From JALZKA01 sp963721645 (GTDB taxonomy: Bacteria; Actinomycetota; Thermoleophilia; Solirubrobacterales; 70-9), in contig CAVRJK010000002.1 in the NCBI GenBank assembly GCA_963721645.1, positions 1 to 64,000 on the forward strand: DNA of 64,000 nucleotides, written 5' to 3'. Both the position numbers and the translations under genes were made by a program. A model generated the notes under the pieces. The model worked only from the letters and a program-made list of their open reading frames with translations. It did not search any database and was not told the origin of the DNA. Each line of letters begins with the position of its first letter. Position 1 is the stretch's first letter. This document shows positions 51,275 to 60,081 of this stretch, piece by piece.

Positions 51275-53497
51275 ATGCCGGGACGACGCACGCTGCTTTC
51301 AGGCCTGGTAGTTCTGGCGCTTCTGGCGCTCACGGTGGCCGCCTCATTCCTCGTCTACGACAGTCAACGCGACGCGGCCATCGAGGCCGACGAGGAATTG
51401 GCCGGGAGGGCTGCTGCCGAGGCGCGCTCAGACGTCGTGAGTCTGGCGGCCGGCCTCAGGGGGGCGTCGGGCATCGTCAACAACGGTGGCGGCGTCGATC
51501 CCAGGCGGTTTCGGGTGTTCGCACGGGAAGTGGTCGAGCGCTCGCCGTTCCTGGGGCTCTCGTGGGCCCCGAGGGTCGACAAGGAGGGCCGGGAGGGCTT
51601 CGAGACGGCCTTGGGCCGGCCCTTGACCGGCTTGAGGCCGAACGGGAACCTCGCCCCCCTCACGGAGACGAGCGACACCTATCTGCCGGTGGCAAACACC
51701 TATCCCAACACGACTGCGAGAAGGCGGTTTCTGGGCCTCGACGCTCTCTCGGATCCCACCCGTGCCACCGCTGCTCGCGCTGCCATCGACGCTGCGGAAC
51801 CCCAGCTCTCGGCCCCGTTGACAATTGCCCAGACCGGTGAGACCGGGGCGGCCGTGTACTCACCCGTGGTCCTGAGCGTCGACGGCTCGTCCACCACCGT
51901 CGGGGTCATGATCTCAGGAGTTCCCGGCGACGCGATTGCCGACGAGGTGCGCCGGCAGGTAGACCTCGACGGACCGGTCGCCATCTCCGACGGCGGCGAC
52001 CTGCTGACCAAGAGCGCTCCCGCGGCGGGGGACGCGACGACAACGGTTGACGTCTTGGGCCGGCGCTGGCAGGTATCGGTTCCTTCCTCGACGTCGGTCG
52101 ACGTCGTGGCGGCCATCGCATACGGGGTGGCGGGCCTGGCGCTCACATTGCTCGCGGCGGGCCTCCTTGGCTTCGCAGGCAAGCGCGAGCGGGACCTCCA
52201 TCGCCGCCAGACAGAGACCGAGCTCCGCGCCGCGAGGGAGAGCCTCCTGACCCGCGTCACGGAGGTGATGGAGCGGGAGATCGAGGTCAAGGGCCGCCTG
52301 AGAAGCCTCGCGCGAACTCTCGTGCCGGCCGTTGGAGACGTCTGCAGCGTTCACGAGGTGGCCGAAGACGGCACGGTCACACGCGTGGGCGTGGCCGCCC
52401 TGGACGAGCAGACCGGAGCCCTGATCCGCTCGCTCCCCGAGCCGTCGGAGACGAGCCCGATCAGGGCGGCGATCTCCAGCCGCGAGCCTGTCCTTTACAC
52501 GAGGATCGCCGAGAACCGCGAGGCGGCTCGCGCTCGCGCGCGCGGCATCGCCGAAGCCGAAAGCGACAGAGAGGTGTCGGCCCTCGCCCGCCTCAAGGCG
52601 GAGCAGCGCTCGAACATGATCGTTCCGCTGGTGGCGCGGGGCCGCGTGCTCGGGACGATCTCGCTGTCGATCCTCAATTCGAGTGGCCGCGAGCCGCTCG
52701 ATCGCGACGACGTCGCCTTCGGGATGGAAGTGGCAACTCATGCGGCCATGGCGCTCGACAACGCGCGCCTCTATGAGCAGCAGCGCGACATCGCCGCGAT
52801 CCTCCAGCAGGCCCTGCTGCCACGCTCCCTGCCGGAGGTCGAGGGCGCCGAAGTCGCAGTGCGCCACCGACCCGGCAGGACCGGCACCGAGGTAGGCGGC
52901 GACTTCTACGACCTCTTCGAGACAGGAGATCGATGGGTTGCCGTGGTCGGCGACGTCTGCGGCAAGGGGCCGGAGGCCGCCGCGCTGACCGCGCTCGTGC
53001 GCCACACGCTGCGCGCGACCGCGCGGCTGGGCCCCGAGGAGGCGGTTCTGCGAGTCCACGAGGCGATTCAGGCATCAGGAGAGAACACGTACTGCACCCT
53101 TGCGTGCGCTGAGCTTCGGCACCATGATGGCGAACTCCTGGCGCGCGTGACCACTGCGGGTCACCCCGAACCTCGAGTTGTCGGCCCGGACGGAGCGATC
53201 GAGCGACTCGAAGTCACGGGGCCGCTGGTGGGCGTCCTCCGAGACCCCATCTTCGAGGCGCAGGAGGTGCGCCTGCCCGCCGGGTCGACTTTCTTCATGT
53301 GCTCCGATGGCATCCCCGAGGCACGCCGCAACGGCGAGATCTTCGGCGACGATCGCCTCGAGCAATTGCTCTCACGACTTGGCGGACTGAACCCGGAGGA
53401 GATGCTCCGGCGCCTCGAGGACGAAGTCGTCGACTTTGTCGCGGGCAGGCCGCGTGACGATCTCGCACTCTTTGCGCTGCGGGTGAACGATCCTTGA
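51275..53497 (+). CDS. Membrane sensor with CHASE, GAF and SpoIIE/PP2C phosphatase domains (RsbU-like)
   Basis: 740 residues, ATG. TM1 at ~8-27, an extracytoplasmic CHASE domain (~40-270, 'PFLGLSWAPRVDKEGREGFE', 'YLPVANTYPNTTARRRFLGLD'), TM2 at ~278-298, a short coiled coil, a GAF domain (~330-500) and a SpoIIE-type phosphatase (~515-740) with metal motifs 'VGGDFYDLFE', 'VGDVCGKGPEAAALT', 'CSDGIPEARRNGE' and 'RDDLALFALRV'. Likely dephosphorylates an anti-anti-sigma factor on an outside signal. It starts 43 bases after the RsbW-like gene; TAGGAT 10 bases before the ATG may be its own -10. Confidence 0.87.
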   Translation: MPGRRTLLSGLVVLALLALTVAASFLVYDSQRDAAIEADEELAGRAAAEARSDVVSLAAGLRGASGIVNNGGGVDPRRFRVFAREVVERSPFLGLSWAPRVDKEGREGFETALGRPLTGLRPNGNLAPLTETSDTYLPVANTYPNTTARRRFLGLDALSDPTRATAARAAIDAAEPQLSAPLTIAQTGETGAAVYSPVVLSVDGSSTTVGVMISGVPGDAIADEVRRQVDLDGPVAISDGGDLLTKSAPAAGDATTTVDVLGRRWQVSVPSSTSVDVVAAIAYGVAGLALTLLAAGLLGFAGKRERDLHRRQTETELRAARESLLTRVTEVMEREIEVKGRLRSLARTLVPAVGDVCSVHEVAEDGTVTRVGVAALDEQTGALIRSLPEPSETSPIRAAISSREPVLYTRIAENREAARARARGIAEAESDREVSALARLKAEQRSNMIVPLVARGRVLGTISLSILNSSGREPLDRDDVAFGMEVATHAAMALDNARLYEQQRDIAAILQQALLPRSLPEVEGAEVAVRHRPGRTGTEVGGDFYDLFETGDRWVAVVGDVCGKGPEAAALTALVRHTLRATARLGPEEAVLRVHEAIQASGENTYCTLACAELRHHDGELLARVTTAGHPEPRVVGPDGAIERLEVTGPLVGVLRDPIFEAQEVRLPAGSTFFMCSDGIPEARRNGEIFGDDRLEQLLSRLGGLNPEEMLRRLEDEVVDFVAGRPRDDLALFALRVNDP

Positions 53498-53532
53498 GTT
53501 ATCCGGCCTGGTCCGCGGGGTAGGGGGTAGGT

Positions 53533-53811
53533 ATGGCGCGCATCCTTTTCGCCCCGCTTTCGATCATCGGTGGCATCCTGGCCGGCGTGGTGGGCACGAA
53601 GCTCTTCGAGATCATCTGGGGCAGGATCGACGATCAGGAGCCGCCGGAGCCTGCGGACCGGGAGACCACCTGGCTGAAGCTTGGCCTCGCGCTGGCCCTT
53701 CAGGGAGCGATCTTCAGGCTCATCCGGGGGGCGTTCGACCACGGTGCCCGGCAAGCGTTCCAGCGGGGTACGCGGATCTGGCCGGGGGAGTCGCGCCCCG
53801 ACGAGGTCTGA
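53533..53811 (+). CDS. DUF4235 family membrane protein
   Basis: 92 residues, ATG. Two membrane helices: ~4-24 (LFAPLSIIGGILAGVVGTKLF) and ~48-67 (LGLALALQGAIFRLIRGAF), with 'WGRIDDQEPPEPADRETTW' between them, the DUF4235 pattern common in actinobacteria. Function unknown. Placement inside the stress module suggests a general-stress role. Confidence 0.8.
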   Translation: MARILFAPLSIIGGILAGVVGTKLFEIIWGRIDDQEPPEPADRETTWLKLGLALALQGAIFRLIRGAFDHGARQAFQRGTRIWPGESRPDEV

Positions 53812-53906
53812 ACGGTAGAATCCGGCCAGGTCGGGTCCGGGCAATGTGAACGGGCAGGCTCTATTGGTCGCAGTAACGGCGCGGTGCCGCCCAGGGGCGT
53901 TGGCAA

Positions 53907-54803
53907 ATGCCATCGCTACTACGGACCGTCTTGCCTCTAGCGAAAGAGGAAAGATTGGATGTCCAGTTTCAACCCCTAGGCGTAGTCGCTGAGCAAGATC
54001 TGCTGAGCCAGTACGCGGCGGACCGGCGCCCGGACCTCGAGGAGGAGTTGTTCATGCGCTTCCAGCCTCTCGCCCGGTCGCTGGCGATGCGATATCGCGG
54101 CGCGGGGGAGCGCAACGAGGACCTCCTCCAGGTCGCAAACCTCGCCCTGGTCAAGGCGCTTCGCGGCTACGACCCCGAGCGGGGCAGACGATTTGCCGCT
54201 TACGCGGCGCCGACGATCCTCGGCGAGATTCGACGACACTTCCGAGATCACTCGTGGCGCCTTCACATGCCCAGGAGCCTGCAGGAACGCACCCTCCAGG
54301 TCGAGCGGACGGCGACGAAGCTGAGCGAAGAACTCGGCCGGGCGCCGAAGGCGGCGGAGGTCGCCGAGAGCGCGGGTATCGAGGAGGAGGACGTCATGGA
54401 CGTCTACCAGGCGCGCGAGGCCCAGCGATCGATGTCGCTAGACATGCCGGTCCACCGCGATGAGTCAGAGTCGGTGCCCATGATCGAAACAGTCGGCTCG
54501 GCGGATGCCGGGTTCGATGCGGTCGAGGCCCAGATGGCAGTCGAGCGCACCGCGGGCCTGGACGAGCGGGAAAAGGAAGTGATCCGGATGCGCTTCTCCG
54601 ACGGCCTCAACCAGTACGAGATCGGCGAGGCATTGGGGGTTTCGCAGATGCAGGTCTCGCGAGTGATGCGGCGCGGGCTGGCAAAGCTCTTGGAGGCTGT
54701 CCAGGGAGAAGAAGCGCCGGACGGCAAGCGAACCTTCACAGACGAACGTCCCGACCCTCGGTTTCCGGAAGGCCGGTCCAGGCGGCGCTTGCCACGCAAA
54801 TAA
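53907..54803 (+). CDS. RNA polymerase sigma factor, SigB/SigF/SigG family
   Basis: 298 residues from ATG 53907; TTG 53955, with GAGGA 5 bases upstream, is an alternative. Region 2 ('YRGAGERNEDLLQVANLALVKALRGYDPERGRRFAAYAAPTILGEIRRHFRD'), region 3 ('RVPRSLQE'-like 'HMPRSLQERTLQVE') and region 4 HTH ('LDEREKEVIRMRFSDGLNQYEIGEALGVSQMQVSRVMRRGLAKL') are complete. Family members direct general-stress regulons and are held by RsbW-type anti-sigma factors, matching the gene at 50770. The tail is Arg/Pro-rich. Confidence 0.9.
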   Translation: MPSLLRTVLPLAKEERLDVQFQPLGVVAEQDLLSQYAADRRPDLEEELFMRFQPLARSLAMRYRGAGERNEDLLQVANLALVKALRGYDPERGRRFAAYAAPTILGEIRRHFRDHSWRLHMPRSLQERTLQVERTATKLSEELGRAPKAAEVAESAGIEEEDVMDVYQAREAQRSMSLDMPVHRDESESVPMIETVGSADAGFDAVEAQMAVERTAGLDEREKEVIRMRFSDGLNQYEIGEALGVSQMQVSRVMRRGLAKLLEAVQGEEAPDGKRTFTDERPDPRFPEGRSRRRLPRK

Positions 54804-54841
54804 GCTGGGTAGTGGAAGTCCGAATCAACCAAGGAGATCCC

Positions 54842-55447
54842 ATGGCCTACGAAGTCCCCGACCTTCCCTACGACTACGACGCGCTCGAGCCCCATATCGA
54901 CGAGGCGACGATGCGGGTCCACCACGACAAGCACCATCAGGCGTACGTCGACAAGGCAAACGCAGCACTCGAGGGCACCGAGTGGGCCGACAAGGACGTA
55001 GAGGACGTGCTCAAGGACCTGGACAGCCTCCCCTCCGACAAGCAGGGCCCCGTGCGAAACAACGCCGGTGGTCACGCCAACCACAGCTTCTTCTGGCAGA
55101 TCATGAGCCCAGACGGCGGTGGCGAGCCGTCCGGCGACCTGGCGGCCGCAATCGACGAGAAGTTCGGATCATTCGACGACTTCAAGGAAAAGTTCAAGAA
55201 CGCCGGCATCGGGCAGTTCGGCTCGGGTTGGGCGTGGCTGGTCCACGACGGCTCCGGCCTGGAGGTGACCTCGACTCCCAATCAGGATTCGCCCGTCTCG
55301 GCCGGCAAGACGCCCCTTCTGGGCGCCGACGTCTGGGAGCACGCCTACTACCTCAAGTACCAGAACAAGCGTCCGGACTACCTGGACGCCTTCTGGAACG
55401 TCGTCAACTGGGACGAGGTAGCAAAGCGCTTCGACGAGGCTTCATAG
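54842..55447 (+). CDS. sodA: Superoxide dismutase, Fe/Mn type
   Basis: 201 residues from ATG with AAGGAG at 54831-54836. Ligands: His in 'MRVHHDKHHQAYVD', His in 'GGHANHSFFW', and Asp/His in 'DVWEHAYYLKYQNKRPDYL'. It turns superoxide into O2 and H2O2. The metal (Fe or Mn) cannot be decided. It lies directly after the stress sigma gene, which would fit stress control. A terminator follows. Confidence 0.94.
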   Translation: MAYEVPDLPYDYDALEPHIDEATMRVHHDKHHQAYVDKANAALEGTEWADKDVEDVLKDLDSLPSDKQGPVRNNAGGHANHSFFWQIMSPDGGGEPSGDLAAAIDEKFGSFDDFKEKFKNAGIGQFGSGWAWLVHDGSGLEVTSTPNQDSPVSAGKTPLLGADVWEHAYYLKYQNKRPDYLDAFWNVVNWDEVAKRFDEAS

Positions 55448-55507
55448 TCACGCGCCGGTCTTAGCGGCGGCAACGAAGAGCAAAGGTCGGGCGGCCCGGG
55501 AACGAAT

Positions 55508-55542
55508 GCGGAGTTGTGCCTCCATACGAGGTACAACTCCGC
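55508..55542. terminator. Bidirectional terminator between sod and the GMC gene
   Basis: A 15-bp stem (one G-T pair): GCGGAGTTGTGCCTC pairs with GAGGTACAACTCCGC across loop CATAC, between convergent genes. Confidence 0.75.
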
Positions 55543-55546
55543 CCGA

Positions 55547-57223
55547 TCATGTGACGGCCGGGTCCTGAGCTCCCGCGCCGGCCGATTCACTCCCCCTTGG
55601 AGCGTCGTTGTTCGTCCCTTCACGGGCAGCCGGGATCTGCTGCATGGCCCGCTCGGCCATTGCCGTGATCGTCAGTGAGGGGTTGACGCCAGGGTTTGCG
55701 GGCACGGCCGAGCCGTCGCAGACGTAGAGGTTCTCGTAGCCGAAGACGCGGTGCTCTGGGTCGATCACACCTGTGCCGGGGTCTGAGCCGATCACCGCTC
55801 CGCCGAGGATGTGGGCGGTGGTCGGCGTGTTCGCGAAAGACTCGGTGAGTGCCGATTGCGCGATTCCGTCCATCTGCTCGGCGAACCACTCGGCCACCTT
55901 GTTCGCCTCCGGGATGAAGGTCGGGTTCGGCCGCTCCGGGTCCTGCTCGGTCTGCAGCCGCACGCCCCGGCCGAACAGCCGCCGCTTGGGCACCAGCCGC
56001 ATCGCGTTGTCGAGCGACTGCATGACGAGCAGGATCACGGTCCGCTCAGACCATCCGACGGGCCAGAGGATGCGCAGGAACTTGAGAGGGTGGCGCACTA
56101 CCTGCCCGAGCCAGAGAATCGGCCTCGTGAGCTTGGTTCCGTCGCCTGTCATCAGGGTGAAGAGCCGTGAAACGGAGTCGCCGCCCTTCCCGTATGTGAC
56201 CACCTCTACGTGGGTATCGGGGTCTGGATAGATCGACGACGTGATCGCGACCGACTTGGCGAAGTCGCGACTCTTGTCCTTGGCGCTTACCGCCAGGATC
56301 GACTCGGAGTTCGTGCGGACGAGGTGTCCGAGACGATCCGAAACACGCGGAAGCGAGCCTGCGTGCTTGGCGTCGCGAAGCAGCTTGTTGGTACCCAGGG
56401 CGCCCGCTGCAAGGACGACGTTTCGCGCACGGAACGTCCGGCGCTGCTTTCGCAGGATCGAGCCCGCCCGCTCCGTGGTGATCTCGTACCCCTCGGACCC
56501 GTCATCCGAGCCGGCCGGCCGGATGTCGGTGACCTGGCGCTCGGAGTGGATCTTGACGCCGAGCTTTTCGGCGAACCAGAGGTAGTTCTTCATGAGCGTG
56601 TTCTTGGCGCCGTAGCGGCAGCCGATCATGCACTGGCCACAGCGCACGCAGCCCGTGCGTGCCGGTCCTTCGCCCCCGAAGTAGGGATCGGGCACTTCCT
56701 CGCCGGCCGGCCCAAAAAAGACGCCGACCCTGGTGTTGGTCCACGTTTCCTCGACGCCGGTCGCCTTCGCGTACTCGCGGAGGAGCGCGTCGGCCGGGCC
56801 GATCCCCTCATAGGTAGTCACGCCCAGCATCCGCTCGGCGGTGTCGTAGTGCGGCCTGAGTTCCGAGTCCCAGTCCTCTGCGAGGCCGTCCCATTGGGTA
56901 TGGGTGAAAAAGGACGGGCGTGCGCGGTAGAGGGTGTTGGCGTATCCGAGGCTTCCTCCGCCGACTCCCGAGCCCGAGACGACGAGGATGTCCCTGAAGG
57001 TCGATAGGCGGAAGATCCCGCGCATCCCCAAGCGGGGCATCCAGTAGTAACGACGGATCTGCCATGAGGATTCGGCGAAGTCCTCGTCCTCGTAGCGCCG
57101 CCCACATTCGATCACCCCGACCGAATAGCCCTTCTCGGCAAGCCTCAAGGCTGAAACGGATCCGCCGAACCCCGATCCGACGACGATCCAGTCGTACTCC
57201 TGCGCTTCAGCCTCGACCGCCAT
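55547..57223 (-). CDS. GMC-family FAD oxidoreductase (cholesterol oxidase-like)
   Basis: 558 residues, ATG. FAD motif 'WIVVGSGFGGSVSALRLAEKG', second motif 'VSGSGVGGGSLGYANTLYRA', 'CVRCGQCMIGCRYGAKNTLMKNYLWFAEK' (the Cys-rich segment typical of cholesterol-oxidase-like GMC proteins) and the C-terminal 'GYENLYVCDGSAVPANPGVNPSLTITAMAERAM'. The usual substrates are sterols or other alcohols. No signal peptide is seen. TAGGGT lies 9 bases before the ATG. Confidence 0.87.
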   Translation of the reverse strand: MAVEAEAQEYDWIVVGSGFGGSVSALRLAEKGYSVGVIECGRRYEDEDFAESSWQIRRYYWMPRLGMRGIFRLSTFRDILVVSGSGVGGGSLGYANTLYRARPSFFTHTQWDGLAEDWDSELRPHYDTAERMLGVTTYEGIGPADALLREYAKATGVEETWTNTRVGVFFGPAGEEVPDPYFGGEGPARTGCVRCGQCMIGCRYGAKNTLMKNYLWFAEKLGVKIHSERQVTDIRPAGSDDGSEGYEITTERAGSILRKQRRTFRARNVVLAAGALGTNKLLRDAKHAGSLPRVSDRLGHLVRTNSESILAVSAKDKSRDFAKSVAITSSIYPDPDTHVEVVTYGKGGDSVSRLFTLMTGDGTKLTRPILWLGQVVRHPLKFLRILWPVGWSERTVILLVMQSLDNAMRLVPKRRLFGRGVRLQTEQDPERPNPTFIPEANKVAEWFAEQMDGIAQSALTESFANTPTTAHILGGAVIGSDPGTGVIDPEHRVFGYENLYVCDGSAVPANPGVNPSLTITAMAERAMQQIPAAREGTNNDAPRGSESAGAGAQDPAVT

Positions 57224-57235
57224 CGCAATCGAACC

Positions 57236-57631
57236 CTATTCCGAGGGAGCCTCTACCCGGCCTTCGGCGATGTCCTGGAGCGGCTTGAACGATGCGGCTC
57301 TGGCGTACATGATGTGCAGGCGGAAGCCCTGTGCGTAGGCCACGTCGCAGCCGTTGTCGAAGACTTCTGTTGCCTCCTCGTCGGTCAGGGAGGACGAGGT
57401 GACGCCGGCGTCCTCGCGGTTCACCTGGCTGCGGATGTCTTGGACCGTCGCGACCTTCTCGGCCTCGGTGGCCTCCTGCCAGTCGCTGCACTGCGCGAGC
57501 GGCGCGACCGAGCCGCCGATCTCGTTGCCGACCGGGCCCGCTCCGGCATCGTCCGCCGTGCCGGCGTCGCCGCAGCCGCCGAGCGCCAGTGCGCCGGCGG
57601 CTGCAAGCCAGGCAAGGCTTCGCCTAGTCAC
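57236..57631 (-). CDS. Putative lipoprotein of unknown function
   Basis: 131 residues, ATG. Signal peptide with lipobox 'ALALGGCGDAG' (Cys ~20). The mature part has two Cys that could form a disulfide (QCSDWQ and NGCDVAYAQG) and no recognised family. Its start overlaps the stop of the beta-helix gene (8 bases), so the two are probably translated together and act at the cell surface. Confidence 0.65.
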   Translation of the reverse strand: MTRRSLAWLAAAGALALGGCGDAGTADDAGAGPVGNEIGGSVAPLAQCSDWQEATEAEKVATVQDIRSQVNREDAGVTSSSLTDEEATEVFDNGCDVAYAQGFRLHIMYARAASFKPLQDIAEGRVEAPSE

Positions 57632-59781
57632 CGGGCCCGAGGTCGACCTGTCCGGCGACCGCGCTCATGTACTCGTCGATCCGTTGTGCCTCCGGGGTCT
57701 CCGCCAGCCGCTCCATGTACTTCGCGCGCTCGGCCTGCTCAGCAGCGGCCCGTTGCGTCCCGGGGCGCGACGGCATGTCGTACCAGGTGCACGGCCCGTC
57801 CGGCGCTGTGCCGGTCTCCCACTCTGCGAAGCACTCGAGCAGCAGCACGCCCTTGGCGCCATAGGCAGGGCTTCCGGTTGACGTTGAGCACGCCTCGGGC
57901 AGGAAGCCCGGAAGCGAGGTGTTGGCGACGGGGTTGATCGGCGGGTCGGCCGTCAGCGAGTCGCGGGTGCCGTCGGGGCCGGTGTTGTTGTACCAGCAGT
58001 TGTTGTCGGATGTCGGGAACTCGTCCCAGTAGTAGTCGAGACCGTTCGGCAACTGATCGGGGACGGTCGGATCGAGCAGCCCGCTCTGGTTGCCGAACTT
58101 CTTGAGGCCGGGGTGGGGACCAAATCCCTCAGGCACCGCGCCCATCTTGTTGGCGTGGTAGCGGTTGTCGCACGACGTCGACGAGACGCCTCCCGGCACG
58201 CCTGGAACCGGCGTTGACGGGCAATGGATCTGTGAGTCCACGTTGCCTTCGGCCGAGCCCGCAACAGCGTCCGGAATGGCGACGAGAAGCGTTCCGTACT
58301 GCCAGTTGTCGAACACCATGTTGTTCGAGAAATCACCGTCGTTCATTCCGGGCCACATGATCCCGGTGCCTACCGCCTGTGGGACGAGCGGCACGAAGGG
58401 AACATCGCCGCCGTAGACATCGAGGTTGTTGGAATAGAACTTGTTGTGGTCGATCTTCATGCCGTCCGCGGGGAAGCCGGGATGGCCCGGGGCGGAGATC
58501 GTGTCGGTCGTCAGTCCGTTCGCGTTGCCGTAGAAGTTGTTCTTCGTCACGCGAACCGAGTTGCCCATCGAGCCCGAGTACCCCATGGCGGAGCCGTGGA
58601 GGTCGCACTTCTTGATCACGGTGTTGAAGCGCTCCTCGGGGTAGAACTCCTCGTCGCGGAACTCGCCCGTCTGGGGCGCGGCACCGGGGTAGACGACCGC
58701 GTCGCCCGATCCGTAGCCGTCACAGTTCTTGACGACCGAGTGGTCGCTTGTGAACGAGAGGTGTCCGTAGTCCGCGTTCCAGAAGAACTTCACCTTGTCG
58801 AGCAGCACGCCGTCTGACTCTTCCGTGTAGAAGCCGTGTTCCTTGGCTCCCCGCATGAGGAAGTTCCGGCCGACGAAGCCGTCGGAGCGGTCGGTCCGCA
58901 TCACGACGTGCTTTGCGTAACAAGGATTGTCGGGGCCGTCGGCTGCTGCCAGGCAATCCTCTGGCGAGGTGCCGTCTTTGGACCCTGGCCGGGAGCCGGA
59001 CTTCTTCGCCTTCGCGTAGTTCTTGCCGGCGTCGAGAAGGACATCCTCGGGCCTGGCGCCCGAACCCTCGATCTGAAGGTTGCAGCGCACGCACTCGCCA
59101 AGTTCCTGCTCGGGGATGCCGTGGCGGTCGGGGTCAGGAGCGGGCAGGGGGTCGCCCGCGACCTTGCGGCCCTGGACGTAGATCAGGTTCTGATCGTTCG
59201 AGCACTTCGCCTGGTACTCGTACGACGGCGTCAGCGCGCCGCTCTGATCCTCCTGCAGAAGTGAGGGCTTGCACTTCGGGTCGTTCACGGGAGCCTTGCG
59301 CGACTTCTTCTCGATGTAGCGGCCCGGCATGATCACGACACGGTCGTTGTTGGAGGACTTGTTGATGGCCTTCTGGATCGAGTGGAAGGCGCACATCCCC
59401 GCGAGGTTCTTGTTGATCTGCAGGAGCTTTTGGGCCTTGCGAGTCGGAGAGCTTCTTCTTGGGCAGGCTGGGGCGGAGGCGAAAGCCCTTCTTGTGGGCC
59501 TTGGAGATCGACTTCTTGGCGGTCTGCAGGGAGGAGCTCTTGCATACGACCCGCACCTTGCCGGGTCCCTTGCCGCTCACGGCTGAGCCGAGCGACCGAG
59601 CCTTCGGCACCTTGCCGCCGGCCGGGACGCCATCCGCCTGGTCGACGGTCGGATCCGGCCAGTAGGAGGGACGCTCGAGATGGCCCGATGCGATGGCCGG
59701 AACGGCCAGCGCGCCGATCAGAATCGCTGCGAGGACGTGCAAGCGGCTACGACGGACCATGTTCGACGAACCTGCGTTCAA
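57624..59781 (-). CDS. Secreted right-handed beta-helix protein, with one +1 frame change
   Basis: TTG at 59781 with AAGGAG 6 bases before it. After ~7 residues comes a signal peptide (MVRRSRLHVLAAILIGALAVPAIASG). A frame change at ~59439 (GACTCG/C/AAG) joins '...LPKKKLSDS' to 'KAQKLLQINKNLAGMCAFHSIQKAINKSSNNDRVVIMPGRYIE'. The latter is the 'IQ.AI' entry of a beta-helix, followed by N-rich turns (VKNCDGYGSGD, VRVTKNNFYGNANGL, IDHNKFYSNNLDV). Corrected length 718. Unlike the 465-1964 protein it is rich in Cys. Probably surface-located; substrate unknown. Confidence 0.75.
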
Positions 59782-59946
59782 GATGTCTCCTTTTCGGTTC
59801 CCTCCGGGGCGGCGCCAGTCGGGCCGCGACAATCGAGGAACCGTACCAGCGCTTCGACGGTTTCGCGCCGGTCGGGGCCATCCATCGTGCTCTCTTCGAC
59901 GCCTCGCCGGACCCCTTAATCACAAATCAAAGAAGGGAGGCGTTAA

Positions 59947-60012
59947 ATGGCGTGGAAATGCGGCTTTTGGGCCGCTGGTTGTCTTTTGACAAGCCCTCTC
60001 TCAGCCCGGTAG
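59947..60012 (+). CDS. Possible 21-residue small protein or leader peptide
   Basis: An ATG with a strong ribosome site (GAAGGGAGG, 6-base spacing) starts 'MAWKCGFWAAGCLLTSPLSAR' minus its last residue here, then TAG: 21 residues with two Cys and two Trp, partly hydrophobic. It overlaps the promoter proposed for the MCE operon, so the two may not both be real. No family. Confidence 0.3.
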   Translation: MAWKCGFWAAGCLLTSPLSAR

Positions 60013-60015
60013 TTT
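59986..60015 (+). promoter_or_regulatory. Promoter (TTGACA-18-TAGTTT) for the MCE operon
   Basis: A perfect -35 TTGACA at 59986-59991 and TAGTTT at 60010-60015 with an 18-base spacer, the best sigma70-type promoter in the window. The start near 60022 gives a ~60-base leader that holds a 9-codon frame (ATG 60056) whose TGA overlaps the TTG of the first MCE gene. Confidence 0.6.
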
Positions 60016-60081
60016 CGGAGGGGGTGCGCGGAGTGATCGGGCGACCCCTCTTTCCATGACCAATTCACCAGCCTCAGCACT

